Shown piece by piece: positions 1 through 9,143 of a stretch of 64,000 bases of DNA. The stretch's first letter is position 1, and the number at the start of each line of letters is the position of its first letter. This DNA comes from Fusibacter sp. 3D3 (GTDB lineage: Bacteria; Bacillota; Clostridia; Peptostreptococcales; Acidaminobacteraceae). Made by a program: the position numbers and the translations under genes. Below the pieces are notes generated by a model. It was given only the letters and a program-made list of their open reading frames with translations. It did not search any database and was not told the DNA's origin. The stretch is taken from the NCBI RefSeq assembly GCF_001748365.1, contig NZ_BDHH01000003.1, positions 166,303-230,302 of the forward strand, given 5' to 3'.

Positions 1-455
1 GTATGTTTTAAAGGGGTAGCAATGATTTTTTCAATACGGGTACACAGGGCTTTGAATTTCTCGTTTTCTTTAACAAAAGTTGCATTCTTTGCAGAGGCTT
101 CTTTAGAAGGTGCCGCTGATTTCGAGACGAAATTATCGAGAATATAGAGCTCTCTTAAAGAGAGAAATTCCACATCATAAGCGGTTTGATCTTCGTGAAA
201 ATGCCTTGATATGAGTTTTTTGCCTTCCCAATAGATCCAAGCTTCGTGGATATCTTCAAGCGGCAATTTTAACATATTGGCAAGAACTGCATTATCAAAT
301 CGGTAGTTTGTATTTTCTTCTTTAGAAAATAAAAGACCCATTAGATAAACTTTGACATACGTGCCACTGGCAATGGGGAGGAAATCCGTAATAAACAAAT
401 TTTCGATATTCAGTTCACCTATATCAAATGACGGTATTTTTCGATAAAAACCCAT
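1..455 (-). CDS. DnaD-domain primosomal protein, 5' part (gene runs off the window)
   Basis: Reading leftwards from the ATG at 455-453 gives an uninterrupted frame to the window edge (151 codons). It begins MGFYRKIPSFDIGELNIENL and continues through a segment resembling the N-terminal winged-helix domain of DnaD/DnaB-type replication restart proteins (VKVYLMGLLFSKEE, then VLANMLKLP). A GGAGG ribosome site lies 7 bases upstream of the ATG. DnaD family proteins help load the replicative helicase with DnaA or PriA. The C-terminal DnaD domain lies outside the window, so the family call rests on the N-terminal half only. The position beside the wal/yyc cluster fits the region near oriC in many Firmicutes, which is context rather than proof. 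Confidence 0.72.
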   Translation of the reverse strand, partial: MGFYRKIPSFDIGELNIENLFITDFLPIASGTYVKVYLMGLLFSKEENTNYRFDNAVLANMLKLPLEDIHEAWIYWEGKKLISRHFHEDQTAYDVEFLSLRELYILDNFVSKSAAPSKEASAKNATFVKENEKFKALCTRIEKIIATPLKH

Positions 456-759
456 TTTTTCCTCCTATAATGCTTTTGATTTCACCTGTCAATGTAGCCA
501 TATTATAGCATAAAGCCCCCTATATAGACACTATCTTAAAATGATATAAAGCGCTCTATTATTTTTTTTATCAAACAAAACCCCATGATGTTGTAATATG
601 AACGGATTGTAAATCAATATGTTGTAGATCGTACGATTTTCGAAAAATTTAAGAAATTAAAGCATTTATCTATATTTCAGCATGTGATATAATGAAATTG
701 GTATTTTTGTAGAGTTAGAGAGAGATGATACAAAACCGCTTACTTAGAAGGAGTATAGG
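456..759. other. Intergenic region between divergent genes, 304 bp
   Basis: A/T-rich spacer between the leftward DnaD-type gene and the rightward M23 peptidase gene. It holds three TGTA-type half sites (592-597 TGTAAT, 608-613 TGTAAA, 623-628 TGTAGA) that resemble WalR half sites but lack the required 5-base spacing. A good promoter for the peptidase gene follows. No gene was seen here. Confidence 0.6.
665..693 (+). promoter_or_regulatory. Extended -10 promoter for the M23 peptidase gene
   Basis: A perfect -10 TATAAT at 688-693 is preceded by TG one base upstream (685-686), an extended -10. A weak -35 (TTTATC, 665-670) sits 17 bases away. It lies 67 bases before the start codon at 760. Confidence 0.55.
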
Positions 760-2415
760 ATGGGGAAACAAAATGAAAATCGAACGTATCAGAAACAGGT
801 CTATAAGCATACACCTCAAAAGTATTATATAAAGGGTAATCAGAAAGTCAAAAGAAAAGAACAAGCCCTTGAATGGATCGCGAGAATCGTTGCGATGCTG
901 TTTTATCCTGTATATATGCTGATGGTGGGATTCAATAAACTTGTGAACTACGTCAAGTCAAAAGATTGGAAATCTATTCCAAACACAATGAGGATTAGAG
1001 TATCTAAAGCATTAAAAAAGCAGAATGCGAACCCGTACTATAAAAGCGCGAGTTCAAAATCAGGAAAAGGAACATCCAAATTGACTTCGGGAACAAAAGG
1101 TTTTTCTTTCAAGTTTTCTAGTGAAGATTTTAAAGAACGTGCGTTAGCGGCTGGGAATAAATCTCTAGAGTTGTTTAATGCACACAAAATTGTAGCAATT
1201 TCTGTCTTGACTGGAATTGTAGTTGTAGCAGGTGGCAGTTATGCATGGACACATATCCATAAGGCACCAACGATAGATTTAGCAACTGGAGAAGCACATT
1301 ATGTTTCTATAAATAATACTCTGGAATCGTTAGAACCACTTTTGGAGAAGCCATACATTGAAAATTTGGGTTTTGCATGTTTAGAATCTTATCAAGTAAA
1401 AGCCAATGGTAAAGTTTTGACCAATTTTAAAACAGAGGCTGAAGCAAATCAGCTCTTAGATAATCTTAAAAACATGTATACCAACAATGCTGCAGTCGAA
1501 ATTTTGGAAGCCTTTTTTAATGAAAAAGTTGAAGTGAGCAAAGGTTATGTAAACATCATTCAATTTGGTGGATATGATGAACTAGAACCAACGCTTGCGT
1601 TTATTGTAAAAGGCACAAAAGAAGAAAAATTACATGAAGTACAAAAAGGTGAGAATTACTGGGTAATCGCTAATTATTATGGCGTCAATCCTTCTGATCT
1701 TGAAAAAGCAAATCCAGATGTTAAACCAGAAACCTTACAAATCGGGCAAAAAATAAGTTTGGTTGTACCAAGACCCTTGATTAGTGTCTGTACGGTTGAA
1801 CAAGCGGCTTATAACACAGAAATGCCTTTTAATGTAACTTATGAAGAAACAAGTTCTCTTTATAAAGAAGAAACGAAGACCAAAGTAAAAGGTGTGCTTG
1901 GCGAAAAAGCTGTTGTGGCAAAAATTACACGCCAAAATGGTAGAGAAATTGGTCGAATAATCGTTGAAGAATCGGTTATTGCTGAACCGATTGACAAAGT
2001 GGTTTATAAAGGCACTAAAGATCCACCGCCTAAAATGGGTACAGGTGTATTGTCAAAACCAACCTCAAGGGGTGCTGTTACTTCTGAGTTTGGATGGAGA
2101 TGGGGCAAGCGTCACGAAGGTATTGATGTTGGATTACCTGTTGGATCAGATATTAAGGCTGCTGATGGTGGCGTTGTCACTTTTGCAGGTTATAGCAGTT
2201 CATATGGGAATTACTTGATCGTAGATCATGGCAATAATATATCGACGCTTTATGCGCACAACAGTAAGTTGTCTGTGAGTAAAGGGGAGAAGGTTTTTAA
2301 GGGGCAAGTTATTGCGAAAAGTGGCAATACGGGGAGAAGTACTGGACCTCATTTGCACTTTGAAGTTCGCAAAAACGGCGTGCCTCAAAATCCGAGGAAC
2401 TATGTAACGTTTTAA
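760..2415 (+). CDS. Membrane-anchored LysM-G5-M23 peptidase (cell-wall endopeptidase)
   Basis: 551 residues. The basic N-terminus has a hydrophobic stretch at about 38-58 and a clear transmembrane helix at about 143-164, so most of the protein lies outside the cell. The order is then a LysM peptidoglycan-binding motif (about 292-336), a G5 domain (about 341-420) and a C-terminal M23 metallopeptidase (about 435-545). The zinc and catalytic residues are present: H452 and D456 in RHEGID, H500 in LYAH, H531 and H533 in GPHLHFE. Enzymes of this class cut peptide cross-links of peptidoglycan. The gene directly precedes walRK, whose regulon usually includes wall hydrolases. It has its own promoter and a strong terminator at 2426-2460. 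The start is backed by AGAAGGAG 8 bases upstream. Confidence 0.92.
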   Translation: MGKQNENRTYQKQVYKHTPQKYYIKGNQKVKRKEQALEWIARIVAMLFYPVYMLMVGFNKLVNYVKSKDWKSIPNTMRIRVSKALKKQNANPYYKSASSKSGKGTSKLTSGTKGFSFKFSSEDFKERALAAGNKSLELFNAHKIVAISVLTGIVVVAGGSYAWTHIHKAPTIDLATGEAHYVSINNTLESLEPLLEKPYIENLGFACLESYQVKANGKVLTNFKTEAEANQLLDNLKNMYTNNAAVEILEAFFNEKVEVSKGYVNIIQFGGYDELEPTLAFIVKGTKEEKLHEVQKGENYWVIANYYGVNPSDLEKANPDVKPETLQIGQKISLVVPRPLISVCTVEQAAYNTEMPFNVTYEETSSLYKEETKTKVKGVLGEKAVVAKITRQNGREIGRIIVEESVIAEPIDKVVYKGTKDPPPKMGTGVLSKPTSRGAVTSEFGWRWGKRHEGIDVGLPVGSDIKAADGGVVTFAGYSSSYGNYLIVDHGNNISTLYAHNSKLSVSKGEKVFKGQVIAKSGNTGRSTGPHLHFEVRKNGVPQNPRNYVTF

Positions 2416-2425
2416 ATTGAGAATA

Positions 2426-2460
2426 AGGAAGTATTAGCGTAGGCTATACTTCCTTTTTTT
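2426..2460 (+). terminator. Rho-independent terminator after the M23 peptidase gene
   Basis: A perfect 10-base stem AAGGAAGTAT / ATACTTCCTT (2426-2435 and 2446-2455) with a further AGC/GCT pairing in the loop, running into seven T residues. Confidence 0.85.
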
Positions 2461-2466
2461 AAAGAC

Positions 2467-2495
2467 TTTAAACCTTTACTGTAATAAGATATAAT
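2467..2495 (+). promoter_or_regulatory. Probable walRK promoter
   Basis: Perfect -10 TATAAT at 2490-2495 with a TTTAAA -35 at 2467-2472, spacer 17. It lies between the upstream terminator and walR. Confidence 0.5.
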
Positions 2496-2571
2496 GTGAG
2501 TAGTTGTAAAAAAAACTAATTAGAAAATGAGAGATATAAATGGATTATAAGCACGATAAGGGGGCGAAAAC

Positions 2572-3264
2572 ATGAGTAAAAAGATTTTGATTGTAGATGA
2601 TGAAAAACCAATTTCGGATATCATTAAATTTAATTTATCAAAAGAAGGCTATGAAATTGAGACCGCATTTGATGGTGATGAAGCACTTAAAAAGGTCTAT
2701 CAGTTTCAACCAGATTTAGTGTTATTAGATGTAATGTTACCTAAATTAGACGGGTTTCAAGTTTGCAGGAAAATTAGAGAAAGCTTTAATATGCCCATCA
2801 TTATGTTAACGGCAAAAGAAGAAGAAGTGGATAAAGTACTTGGCTTTGAACTGGGTGCGGATGATTATATCACGAAACCATTTGGAATGAGAGAATTGAT
2901 TGCCCGTGTGAAGGCCAATATCAGAAGAGTTGAATTTCTGGATGTAGATTCAAGCGGCAGTAATGTCGTCGCTGCAGGTAAACTGCATATAGATCTTGAC
3001 CGATATGAGGTCAAAAAAGAGAATGAAGTGATTGAACTCACTTTAAGAGAATTTGAACTCTTAAAATTCTTAGCCACACAATCCAATCAAATCTTTACCA
3101 GAGAGCAACTTTTAAAAGATGTTTGGGGCTATGAATACTTTGGTGATATCAGAACCGTAGATGTTACGGTGAGACGCCTTAGAGAAAAAGTAGAAGATGA
3201 TTCAAGTGAACCTACTTATATCATGACTAAACGTGGTGTGGGCTATTATTTTAAAAAGAACTAA
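2572..3264 (+). CDS. walR: WalR (YycF) response regulator
   Basis: 230 residues, full length for an OmpR-family regulator. The receiver domain is residues 1-118, with acidic residues D9/D10, phospho-acceptor D53 (LLDVMLP), T80 and K102 (YITKPF). A winged-helix DNA-binding domain follows (about 130-228), with the RTVDVTVRRLREK recognition helix. The following genes (a WalK-type kinase, YycH, YycI, a YycJ beta-lactamase-fold protein) give the exact wal operon order, so this is the essential cell-wall regulator rather than PhoP. WalR controls peptidoglycan hydrolases and binds TGTWAH-N5-TGTWAH; one such site lies at 5074-5090. Confidence 0.95.
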   Translation: MSKKILIVDDEKPISDIIKFNLSKEGYEIETAFDGDEALKKVYQFQPDLVLLDVMLPKLDGFQVCRKIRESFNMPIIMLTAKEEEVDKVLGFELGADDYITKPFGMRELIARVKANIRRVEFLDVDSSGSNVVAAGKLHIDLDRYEVKKENEVIELTLREFELLKFLATQSNQIFTREQLLKDVWGYEYFGDIRTVDVTVRRLREKVEDDSSEPTYIMTKRGVGYYFKKN

Positions 3265-3286
3265 GAAAAGCGTTTGAGGGGGCTTA

Positions 3287-5056
3287 ATGTTTACAAGCAT
3301 AAGATCACGATTTACAATTATTTATTTCTTGCTTGTGTTCATTGCCATGATTATCGCAGGGATCTTTATTATACAATCATTTGAGGATTACAACCTCAAT
3401 ATTGCATCGGAAAGATTAGATGATATAGCTCAGATTATGATATCTGAGCTATCTAAAATTGAAGATGGTGATTTAGTGGGTGATAAAGCACTTATACAAG
3501 CATCAATTGATAATCATGCAGATATCGGACTGAGAGAGGAAATATTCATAATAGACGCTGAGGCTCAACAAATCATTGCGTCAAGCTCTGAAAACTTTAA
3601 TGGTGATCTTTCGGATATATTAGATGATGCCCTTGTGATTGATGGTCTATTAGGTCAGAAAGTAGAAAAGAACATTCAAATTTCTGAGAGCGTCAGGACG
3701 AAAGATAAAGTATACCCCATTATGTTCTCAGGCGAACTTGTGGGGCTCATGTACCTTAGATATGATCTTTTGGACATTTATACAAGTCTTAATAAGACGC
3801 GTATGATTATACTGCAGGCGATATTGACGTCACTTGTGGTGACTGTTATCATCAGTTTTATCATTTCAAAGAGCATCACAGATCCTATTAATGACATTAC
3901 GATAAAAGTTTCCAAGTTGGCTGAAGGTAATTTTGATCAGGTCGTTGAAGTCCGTTCAGACGACGAAATTGGAACTCTATCTAAAACCTTTAATTTTTTG
4001 ACATTAGAACTCAAAAAAAATATTCGTGAAGTTTCGCGTGAAAAAAGTAAGCTTGAAGCGATTATCAATTATATGGAAGACGGTCTCGTTGCCATCAATG
4101 AAGAGGGTGAAGTCATCCATCACAATCCGAAAGCTTTAAAACTTTTGGGAATTGATGAAGATTTAGACCAAGATATCATAGGCGATCTGATGTCGATATA
4201 CAATTCTGGAAAATTGAATAGTGGTATAGGCACTAAAAACGTCAAATATAACAAACGCGTTTTAAAAGTAAATTTTGCACCATTTTTGGACGAGAGAGCT
4301 GTAAAAGTGGGTGCTGTTTTTGTGCTTCAAGACATCACTGAAGAAGAGCGTCTGGACAACATGCGAAGAGAGTTCGTGGCAAATGTATCACATGAACTCA
4401 AAACCCCACTCACCAGTATCAAGAGTTATACGGAGACCATATTGGATGGTGTGGATGATCCAGAGCTTCAAAGGACCTTTTTAGAAGTTGTCAATACGGA
4501 AGCAGATAGAATGTCTCGTTTGGTAAGAGATTTATTAGAACTGAGTAATTTTGACTCCGATGCGGTTAGACTCAAGAAGAATGAATATAACCTTAATCAA
4601 ATGATAAATAGTTGTGTTTTTAAAGTAAAGGTCACAGCGGATCAAAAGCATCAAACCCTTATCAAGCAGTTGCCAGAAATTCCTATGATTGCGATCATTG
4701 ATTACGACAAGATCGAACAGGTGGTTCTCAATATCCTCTCCAATGCGATTAAATACACTGGTGATGGCGGTCAAATTGAAATTGATCTCAGAGTGGGTGA
4801 ATCGCATGAGTGGTTTGATATCGTCGTTACGGACACGGGCATGGGTATTCCTGAAGAAGATCTTGAGAGAATCTATGAGCGTTTCTACAGAGTGGATAAG
4901 GCAAGGTCTCGAGCACTTGGTGGAACGGGTCTGGGGCTCTCAATTGCCAAGGAAATCATCGAAGCACATCATGGAAAAATTACAATTACTTCAGAATATG
5001 GGCTTGGGACAAAAGTCACAATCTCTTTACCTTTTCAAGAAACTTTTAACGTGTAA
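3287..5056 (+). CDS. walK: WalK (YycG) sensor histidine kinase
   Basis: 589 residues. Two membrane helices (about 10-30 and 172-194) flank an extracellular domain of about 140 residues. Then come HAMP (about 196-248), PAS (about 255-350, beginning LEAIINYMEDGLVAINEEGE), the dimerisation/phosphoacceptor domain with H369 in ANVSHELKTPLTS, and the ATPase domain (N box NILSNAIKYT, G1 DTGMGIP, F box ERFYRVD, G2 GGTGLGLSI). It phosphorylates WalR. The gene starts 22 bases after walR behind a GAGGGGG ribosome site. Downstream yycH and yycI encode its usual membrane modulators. Confidence 0.95.
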   Translation: MFTSIRSRFTIIYFLLVFIAMIIAGIFIIQSFEDYNLNIASERLDDIAQIMISELSKIEDGDLVGDKALIQASIDNHADIGLREEIFIIDAEAQQIIASSSENFNGDLSDILDDALVIDGLLGQKVEKNIQISESVRTKDKVYPIMFSGELVGLMYLRYDLLDIYTSLNKTRMIILQAILTSLVVTVIISFIISKSITDPINDITIKVSKLAEGNFDQVVEVRSDDEIGTLSKTFNFLTLELKKNIREVSREKSKLEAIINYMEDGLVAINEEGEVIHHNPKALKLLGIDEDLDQDIIGDLMSIYNSGKLNSGIGTKNVKYNKRVLKVNFAPFLDERAVKVGAVFVLQDITEEERLDNMRREFVANVSHELKTPLTSIKSYTETILDGVDDPELQRTFLEVVNTEADRMSRLVRDLLELSNFDSDAVRLKKNEYNLNQMINSCVFKVKVTADQKHQTLIKQLPEIPMIAIIDYDKIEQVVLNILSNAIKYTGDGGQIEIDLRVGESHEWFDIVVTDTGMGIPEEDLERIYERFYRVDKARSRALGGTGLGLSIAKEIIEAHHGKITITSEYGLGTKVTISLPFQETFNV

Positions 5057-5073
5057 TGTCATTTTAAATCTTA

Positions 5074-5106
5074 TGTAACCTGCCTGTAATATACGTGTTG
5101 TATAAT
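5074..5106 (+). promoter_or_regulatory. WalR box plus -10 element upstream of the secreted protein gene
   Basis: TGTAACctgccTGTAAT at 5074-5090 matches the published WalR consensus TGTWAH-N5-TGTWAH at every defined position. A perfect TATAAT follows at 5101-5106, so the box takes the place of a -35 element, as expected for an activated promoter. A further single half site TGTAAT is at 5052-5057, overlapping the walK stop codon. PhoP boxes have a similar layout, but adjacency to walRK favours WalR. Confidence 0.7.
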
Positions 5107-5155
5107 AAATTTGTACATTGCGTATTTTGAGGGTAAAAGGCTGGAGGATTTTTAA

Positions 5156-5989
5156 ATGGGACGTAAATTAGTGAGTGTGGCGATAAGCCTATTGATCATA
5201 TTGAATATAGGAATGTCATTTGGTTTTGAGACCAAACAGACACCTCTGATTTCCGCTGATGAACTCATCATTGGAGAGCCTTTGTCAGATGTACTCTATG
5301 CGAATAAATCGGTTTTCTTAAACGTAAATATCAGTGTTAAAGCAAAAACAAGTGTTCAAGAACATCCACTGACGTTATCGCTTGTGAAGCTGGAAGATAA
5401 ACTTCCCTTTGCAGATGCATTAGATAAGAACTTAAATGTGCCCATTATAAAACTTTCATCGAGCGCGCTTTTAAAAGAATCACCTTCTGCACTTTATATT
5501 GTTGCAGATACCGGTCTTAAAAATCAAGAGAATAGTGCTGATTATAAAGTAGAGACAGAAATCATTAACAACTACTTTCAATCCGTTGAAAAATTAGAGG
5601 CTTTAAAAGCAGAGATTACATCGGCGAGTAAAAAATATAAATTAGAATCATTAACTGAAGCAGGCCTCATTAAGGCAAGTGATGAAGTTAAGAAAGCATA
5701 TAAAACGTGGACTTCTAATAAGGTTGCACTTTCTGAAAAGCTAAAGGCTTTTGAACAGATACAAGCCGCTTACTTGAGCTTATTTGAAGTTGAACTGTAT
5801 AAAGATCAAATTGCAAAACCGAGTTATTTAAAAGAGGTTGGCAAACTTGAGATTGGAAAGTACAAGTTGAGATTCATGGATGAAAATAATATTTTTATCA
5901 AAGAGATGGTTTTCGAAGTGGTTAAGGAAGACGATACTTTGAAAATGATTTCACCTACGATTAGTGTCAACGATAATACAGCAAAATAA
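5156..5989 (+). CDS. Secreted or membrane-anchored protein of unknown function, Wal-linked
   Basis: 277 residues. It begins with a typical signal peptide or anchor (MGRKLVSVAISLLIILNIGMSFG). The body is lysine- and glutamate-rich and probably helical in the middle (about 140-215, LEALKAEITSASKKYKLES and onwards). It ends with a short beta-rich part (LEIGKYKLRFMDEN) that resembles a lipoprotein or fibronectin-like fold only loosely. I recognise no family. It sits exactly between walK and yycH with 11 bases to yycH, and has its own WalR-box promoter. I infer an extracellular partner or output of the Wal system. The start has GCTGGAGG 9 bases upstream. Confidence 0.75.
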   Translation: MGRKLVSVAISLLIILNIGMSFGFETKQTPLISADELIIGEPLSDVLYANKSVFLNVNISVKAKTSVQEHPLTLSLVKLEDKLPFADALDKNLNVPIIKLSSSALLKESPSALYIVADTGLKNQENSADYKVETEIINNYFQSVEKLEALKAEITSASKKYKLESLTEAGLIKASDEVKKAYKTWTSNKVALSEKLKAFEQIQAAYLSLFEVELYKDQIAKPSYLKEVGKLEIGKYKLRFMDENNIFIKEMVFEVVKEDDTLKMISPTISVNDNTAK

Positions 5990-6000
5990 GGAGAAACACT

Positions 6001-7452
6001 TTGAAAGAGCGTATCAAATCCATAGCTCTCATTAGCTTAATCTTCATGTCGATTATTTTAAGCAGGTGGGTATTGTACGACGGCTTAAAGACAAATGCTT
6101 CTAAAAATAGTGAAAGCGCATTACAAACGGTTGATATCAATGCGTATATAAACCCCCAAAGTTATTTTATTAGCTTTGGGGGTATGTCATATACCAAGGT
6201 TTATGACCAAACGGTTCGCAATCAGATTTGGGAGAATGTTCAGCCCTATATTTTTTCTGCATTAAGTAACTATGAGACCTTTGAATCTATCGATGAAAAA
6301 ACATATGTAGAGGCATTTTCGACTAAGAGTATTTTGCTGAAGATGCCTCTTGAGTTGCGTTTTTCAGACTTAGCAGTACTCTATGGCATAGAAGATGTCC
6401 CAAAAGAAATGGAAGAAATCATACCCATAGAATATCTGATCGTCAGTGACCAGACTCGAGAACTCTATTTGCGAGATGGTAGATCGAATCAGTATTACAA
6501 AGTTAAGAGTAAGACTTATACACACGATATTCCAGCATTAATTGAGAGCATTAAATCTAGGGAATATATAGAATATCGAAAGGTGAGTGATCGATTTAGC
6601 CTTGAGAGCACCGTGAGCGAAAATGAAAACTATATGAATTACACCTTAATTCCCTATCAATATGATTATCTCGTCCCGAATTTACAGGTTCAAACTGAAG
6701 TCAACCTCGATTCTGCTCAATTTGATGATCAAATTAGAACCATTGCAAAAGCTGTTTTTGGAAATCGCTTTGATTTCATCAAAAGACTTGAAGATATTAA
6801 CGGGTCAGTGATTTTCATGTATGGTTATGGCGATAAAGCGTTAACGGTTACCCCAGAAGGTGTGGTTTCTTACAATCAGAAGTATAGTGTGAATGAAAAA
6901 ACGCGTATTTCTGTGGCAAAGGCATTATCACTTGCATGTGGAAATTTAGAACAATTTGGTATTTTGCCAAGTGGCGTCAATCTTATAAAATACCGTTCAG
7001 AATTAGAGAGTGGCATTGTGGTGCAGACCTTTTCATTTAATTACAAACTAGGTAATTATGAGGTGGTTCCTCAAAATAGCTTAGATGCAGATATCAAAGT
7101 CGTCGTCAAAGGGGATCAAGTTATTTATATTACCAAAAATGTGAAATCCTATATTGGAGATGCCATTTTAGAACGTGCTTTAGATTATGATAAAATGTAT
7201 GATATAGATGAATGCATCACGAGTAATTTTTTAGAGGTCAGCATTTATTATTTACAAGACAATAATATTTATGATGCATCAATGAACAGTATTCAATATT
7301 ATTTTTCTATTCGCAGTGCAATCTCAAGCATTGAGATGAACTACTATCAGTTAGATGAGACGCACATGGTTCCTGTGTGGGCCGTTAATATCAGCGGTAG
7401 AACTTATATTTTCGATGCTTACACAGGGAATATTATGACGTCATATAGATGA
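6001..7452 (+). CDS. yycH: YycH, regulator of WalK activity
   Basis: 483 residues from a TTG start with AAGGAG 7 bases upstream. One N-terminal membrane helix (about 7-26) is followed by a large extracellular part, the length and layout of YycH. Known YycH proteins bind the WalK membrane/extracellular region together with YycI and tune its activity. The assignment rests on layout, length and its place directly before yycI; primary-sequence similarity within this family is low. The C-terminus MVPVWAVNISGRTYIFDAYTG has the PepSY-like look of YycH/YycI proteins. Confidence 0.82.
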   Translation: MKERIKSIALISLIFMSIILSRWVLYDGLKTNASKNSESALQTVDINAYINPQSYFISFGGMSYTKVYDQTVRNQIWENVQPYIFSALSNYETFESIDEKTYVEAFSTKSILLKMPLELRFSDLAVLYGIEDVPKEMEEIIPIEYLIVSDQTRELYLRDGRSNQYYKVKSKTYTHDIPALIESIKSREYIEYRKVSDRFSLESTVSENENYMNYTLIPYQYDYLVPNLQVQTEVNLDSAQFDDQIRTIAKAVFGNRFDFIKRLEDINGSVIFMYGYGDKALTVTPEGVVSYNQKYSVNEKTRISVAKALSLACGNLEQFGILPSGVNLIKYRSELESGIVVQTFSFNYKLGNYEVVPQNSLDADIKVVVKGDQVIYITKNVKSYIGDAILERALDYDKMYDIDECITSNFLEVSIYYLQDNNIYDASMNSIQYYFSIRSAISSIEMNYYQLDETHMVPVWAVNISGRTYIFDAYTGNIMTSYR

Positions 7453-7461
7453 GGAAGTATT

Positions 7462-8316
7462 ATGGATTGGCCAAAAATTAAGACGATTTTAATCATGGTC
7501 CTAGTGGTGACAAATGCCCTTTTAGGATTTATGATTGTCAACGAACAAAGGACCTTTCAAAGGGAACAGTCAGAAAAAATAGACAATATACGTGCACTCT
7601 ATGAGAAAAAAGGCATAACGATATCCCCTAAGAGTTTAAGGTTCCCCGATAAAATAGAATCTCTAAACGTAGAATACGATACCTACGGTGACGAGGCGTT
7701 AAAAGTAATTTTAGGTGATGATTATGAGTATGATGGCAGCCAATATTCCAGTAAAGATAAAACGGTGCTCTTAACGGGAACCACAATTGAATATTTTCTC
7801 AATGTCTATAGACCCAAAAAAGATTTGTTTGACATGGAAATCAAAACGCCTTTTTCGCTTTTAAGCAATTCAGAAAGTATAAAATCTACATGTGAGCAGT
7901 TTTTAAAGTCTTTAAACGTGGATGAAAATTATGTTTTTGAGCACTTTACAACGGAAGGTCAATTGACGTATGTGTGTGTAAAACAAATTTACAAGACTTA
8001 TTTCTTAGATGATTCTTCCATGATTTTTGTGTTTAAGGACGATGAACTTGTAGGCTATAAACGCAAATGGTTAAATATTCTGGATAACAACTCTCAATCA
8101 AAATATGATATAATTTCAGTAGATAGAGCTCTATATGAGCTGATGGCAAATTTTAAAAAAGAGGATGTAATTTCTGAAATTGCCATTGGTTATAAACTCA
8201 ATGATAGCAGTTTGCTGGTGAGCGACCTCGTATCTGGAGAAGCGCTACCTTATTATAAAATAAAATTGGAAACCGGTGAAAACTACTATGTTCAAGCTGT
8301 TTCTGATTCGCAATAG
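7462..8316 (+). CDS. yycI: YycI, regulator of WalK activity
   Basis: 284 residues. It begins MDWPKIKTILIMVLVVTNAL, the hallmark N-terminus of YycI (MDW-KTKT followed by one membrane helix), and continues as an extracellular domain. It starts 10 bases after yycH behind GAGGAAG. YycI forms a complex with YycH and WalK at the membrane. The C-terminus (YKLNDSSLLVSDLVSGEALPYYKIKLETGE) looks like the usual YycI beta-rich end. Confidence 0.87.
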   Translation: MDWPKIKTILIMVLVVTNALLGFMIVNEQRTFQREQSEKIDNIRALYEKKGITISPKSLRFPDKIESLNVEYDTYGDEALKVILGDDYEYDGSQYSSKDKTVLLTGTTIEYFLNVYRPKKDLFDMEIKTPFSLLSNSESIKSTCEQFLKSLNVDENYVFEHFTTEGQLTYVCVKQIYKTYFLDDSSMIFVFKDDELVGYKRKWLNILDNNSQSKYDIISVDRALYELMANFKKEDVISEIAIGYKLNDSSLLVSDLVSGEALPYYKIKLETGENYYVQAVSDSQ

Positions 8317-8327
8317 AAAGAGGCAAT

Positions 8328-9128
8328 ATGTCACTTTATTTTTGTTCATTAGCCAGTGGGAGTTCAGGTAATTGTCAGTTCATAGCATCAGATAAGACGA
8401 AACTTCTTGTAGATGCGGGGATGAGCGGACGGTATATTAAAAATTCGCTCAGCAATATGGACGTGGATATCAATCACGTCAATGGTATTTTGTTGACACA
8501 TGAACATGCAGACCATATCAGTGGTGTGGGTGTTTTAATGAGGCGACATAGAATACCGCTCTATGTGACCGAAAAGACATGGGAAGCGCTAAAACACAAA
8601 ATCGGAGAAATCGACTCAGCTTTATTACATGTATATGACCGGATCGATAACCTTGAAATTGGAGATATTCTTGTACAATCGGCAAGAATTTCGCATGATG
8701 CAGTGGATCCACTTTGTTATGCCTTTATGCATGGGCATAAAAAGGTAGCTATTGCAACGGACCTTGGTACGATCTCGGATGAGGTTGTGGAAAAGTTCAA
8801 GGACAGTGATCTTTTAATGATTGAGTCAAACCATGATATTGAAATGCTCAAAGTGGGGCCATATCCTATGTATCTAAAGAGGCGTATTCTTAGTGAGTAT
8901 GGTCACTTGTCCAATGAGGATGCGGGTTATATCTCTAAAGAAATCATTGAATTTGGCAAAGTAAAACACGTTCTTTTGGCGCATTTGAGTAAAGAAAATA
9001 ATTTTCCGGAATTGGCCTTTGAGACGGTGAGGGGCATCTTAGAAGAAGCGGGCATCAGGGATGGTATCGATATTAATTTGGATTTAACCTATAGAGATAA
9101 AGTCGGGAAAACTTACAAGTTGCTATGA
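8328..9128 (+). CDS. walJ: WalJ/YycJ metallo-beta-lactamase-fold hydrolase
   Basis: 266 residues, full length. It shows the MBL metal-binding motif LTHEHADHISG with H58, H60, D62 and H63, a further histidine in RISHDAVDP, an aspartate in IATDLGT and a late histidine in LLAHLSKENN. The N-terminal FCSLASGSSGNC is typical of YycJ. Family members are putative nucleases, linked to coordinating cell division with DNA replication in streptococci and to repair in Bacillus. It closes the wal cluster, 11 bases after yycI. Confidence 0.9.
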   Translation: MSLYFCSLASGSSGNCQFIASDKTKLLVDAGMSGRYIKNSLSNMDVDINHVNGILLTHEHADHISGVGVLMRRHRIPLYVTEKTWEALKHKIGEIDSALLHVYDRIDNLEIGDILVQSARISHDAVDPLCYAFMHGHKKVAIATDLGTISDEVVEKFKDSDLLMIESNHDIEMLKVGPYPMYLKRRILSEYGHLSNEDAGYISKEIIEFGKVKHVLLAHLSKENNFPELAFETVRGILEEAGIRDGIDINLDLTYRDKVGKTYKLL

Positions 9129-9143
9129 AATTGGAGGTGTAGG

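Noticed and set aside
592-628. WalR box before the M23 peptidase gene
   Set aside because: Three TGTA half sites exist but with 10- and 9-base gaps, not the required 5; regulation by WalR remains possible but not shown by the sequence.
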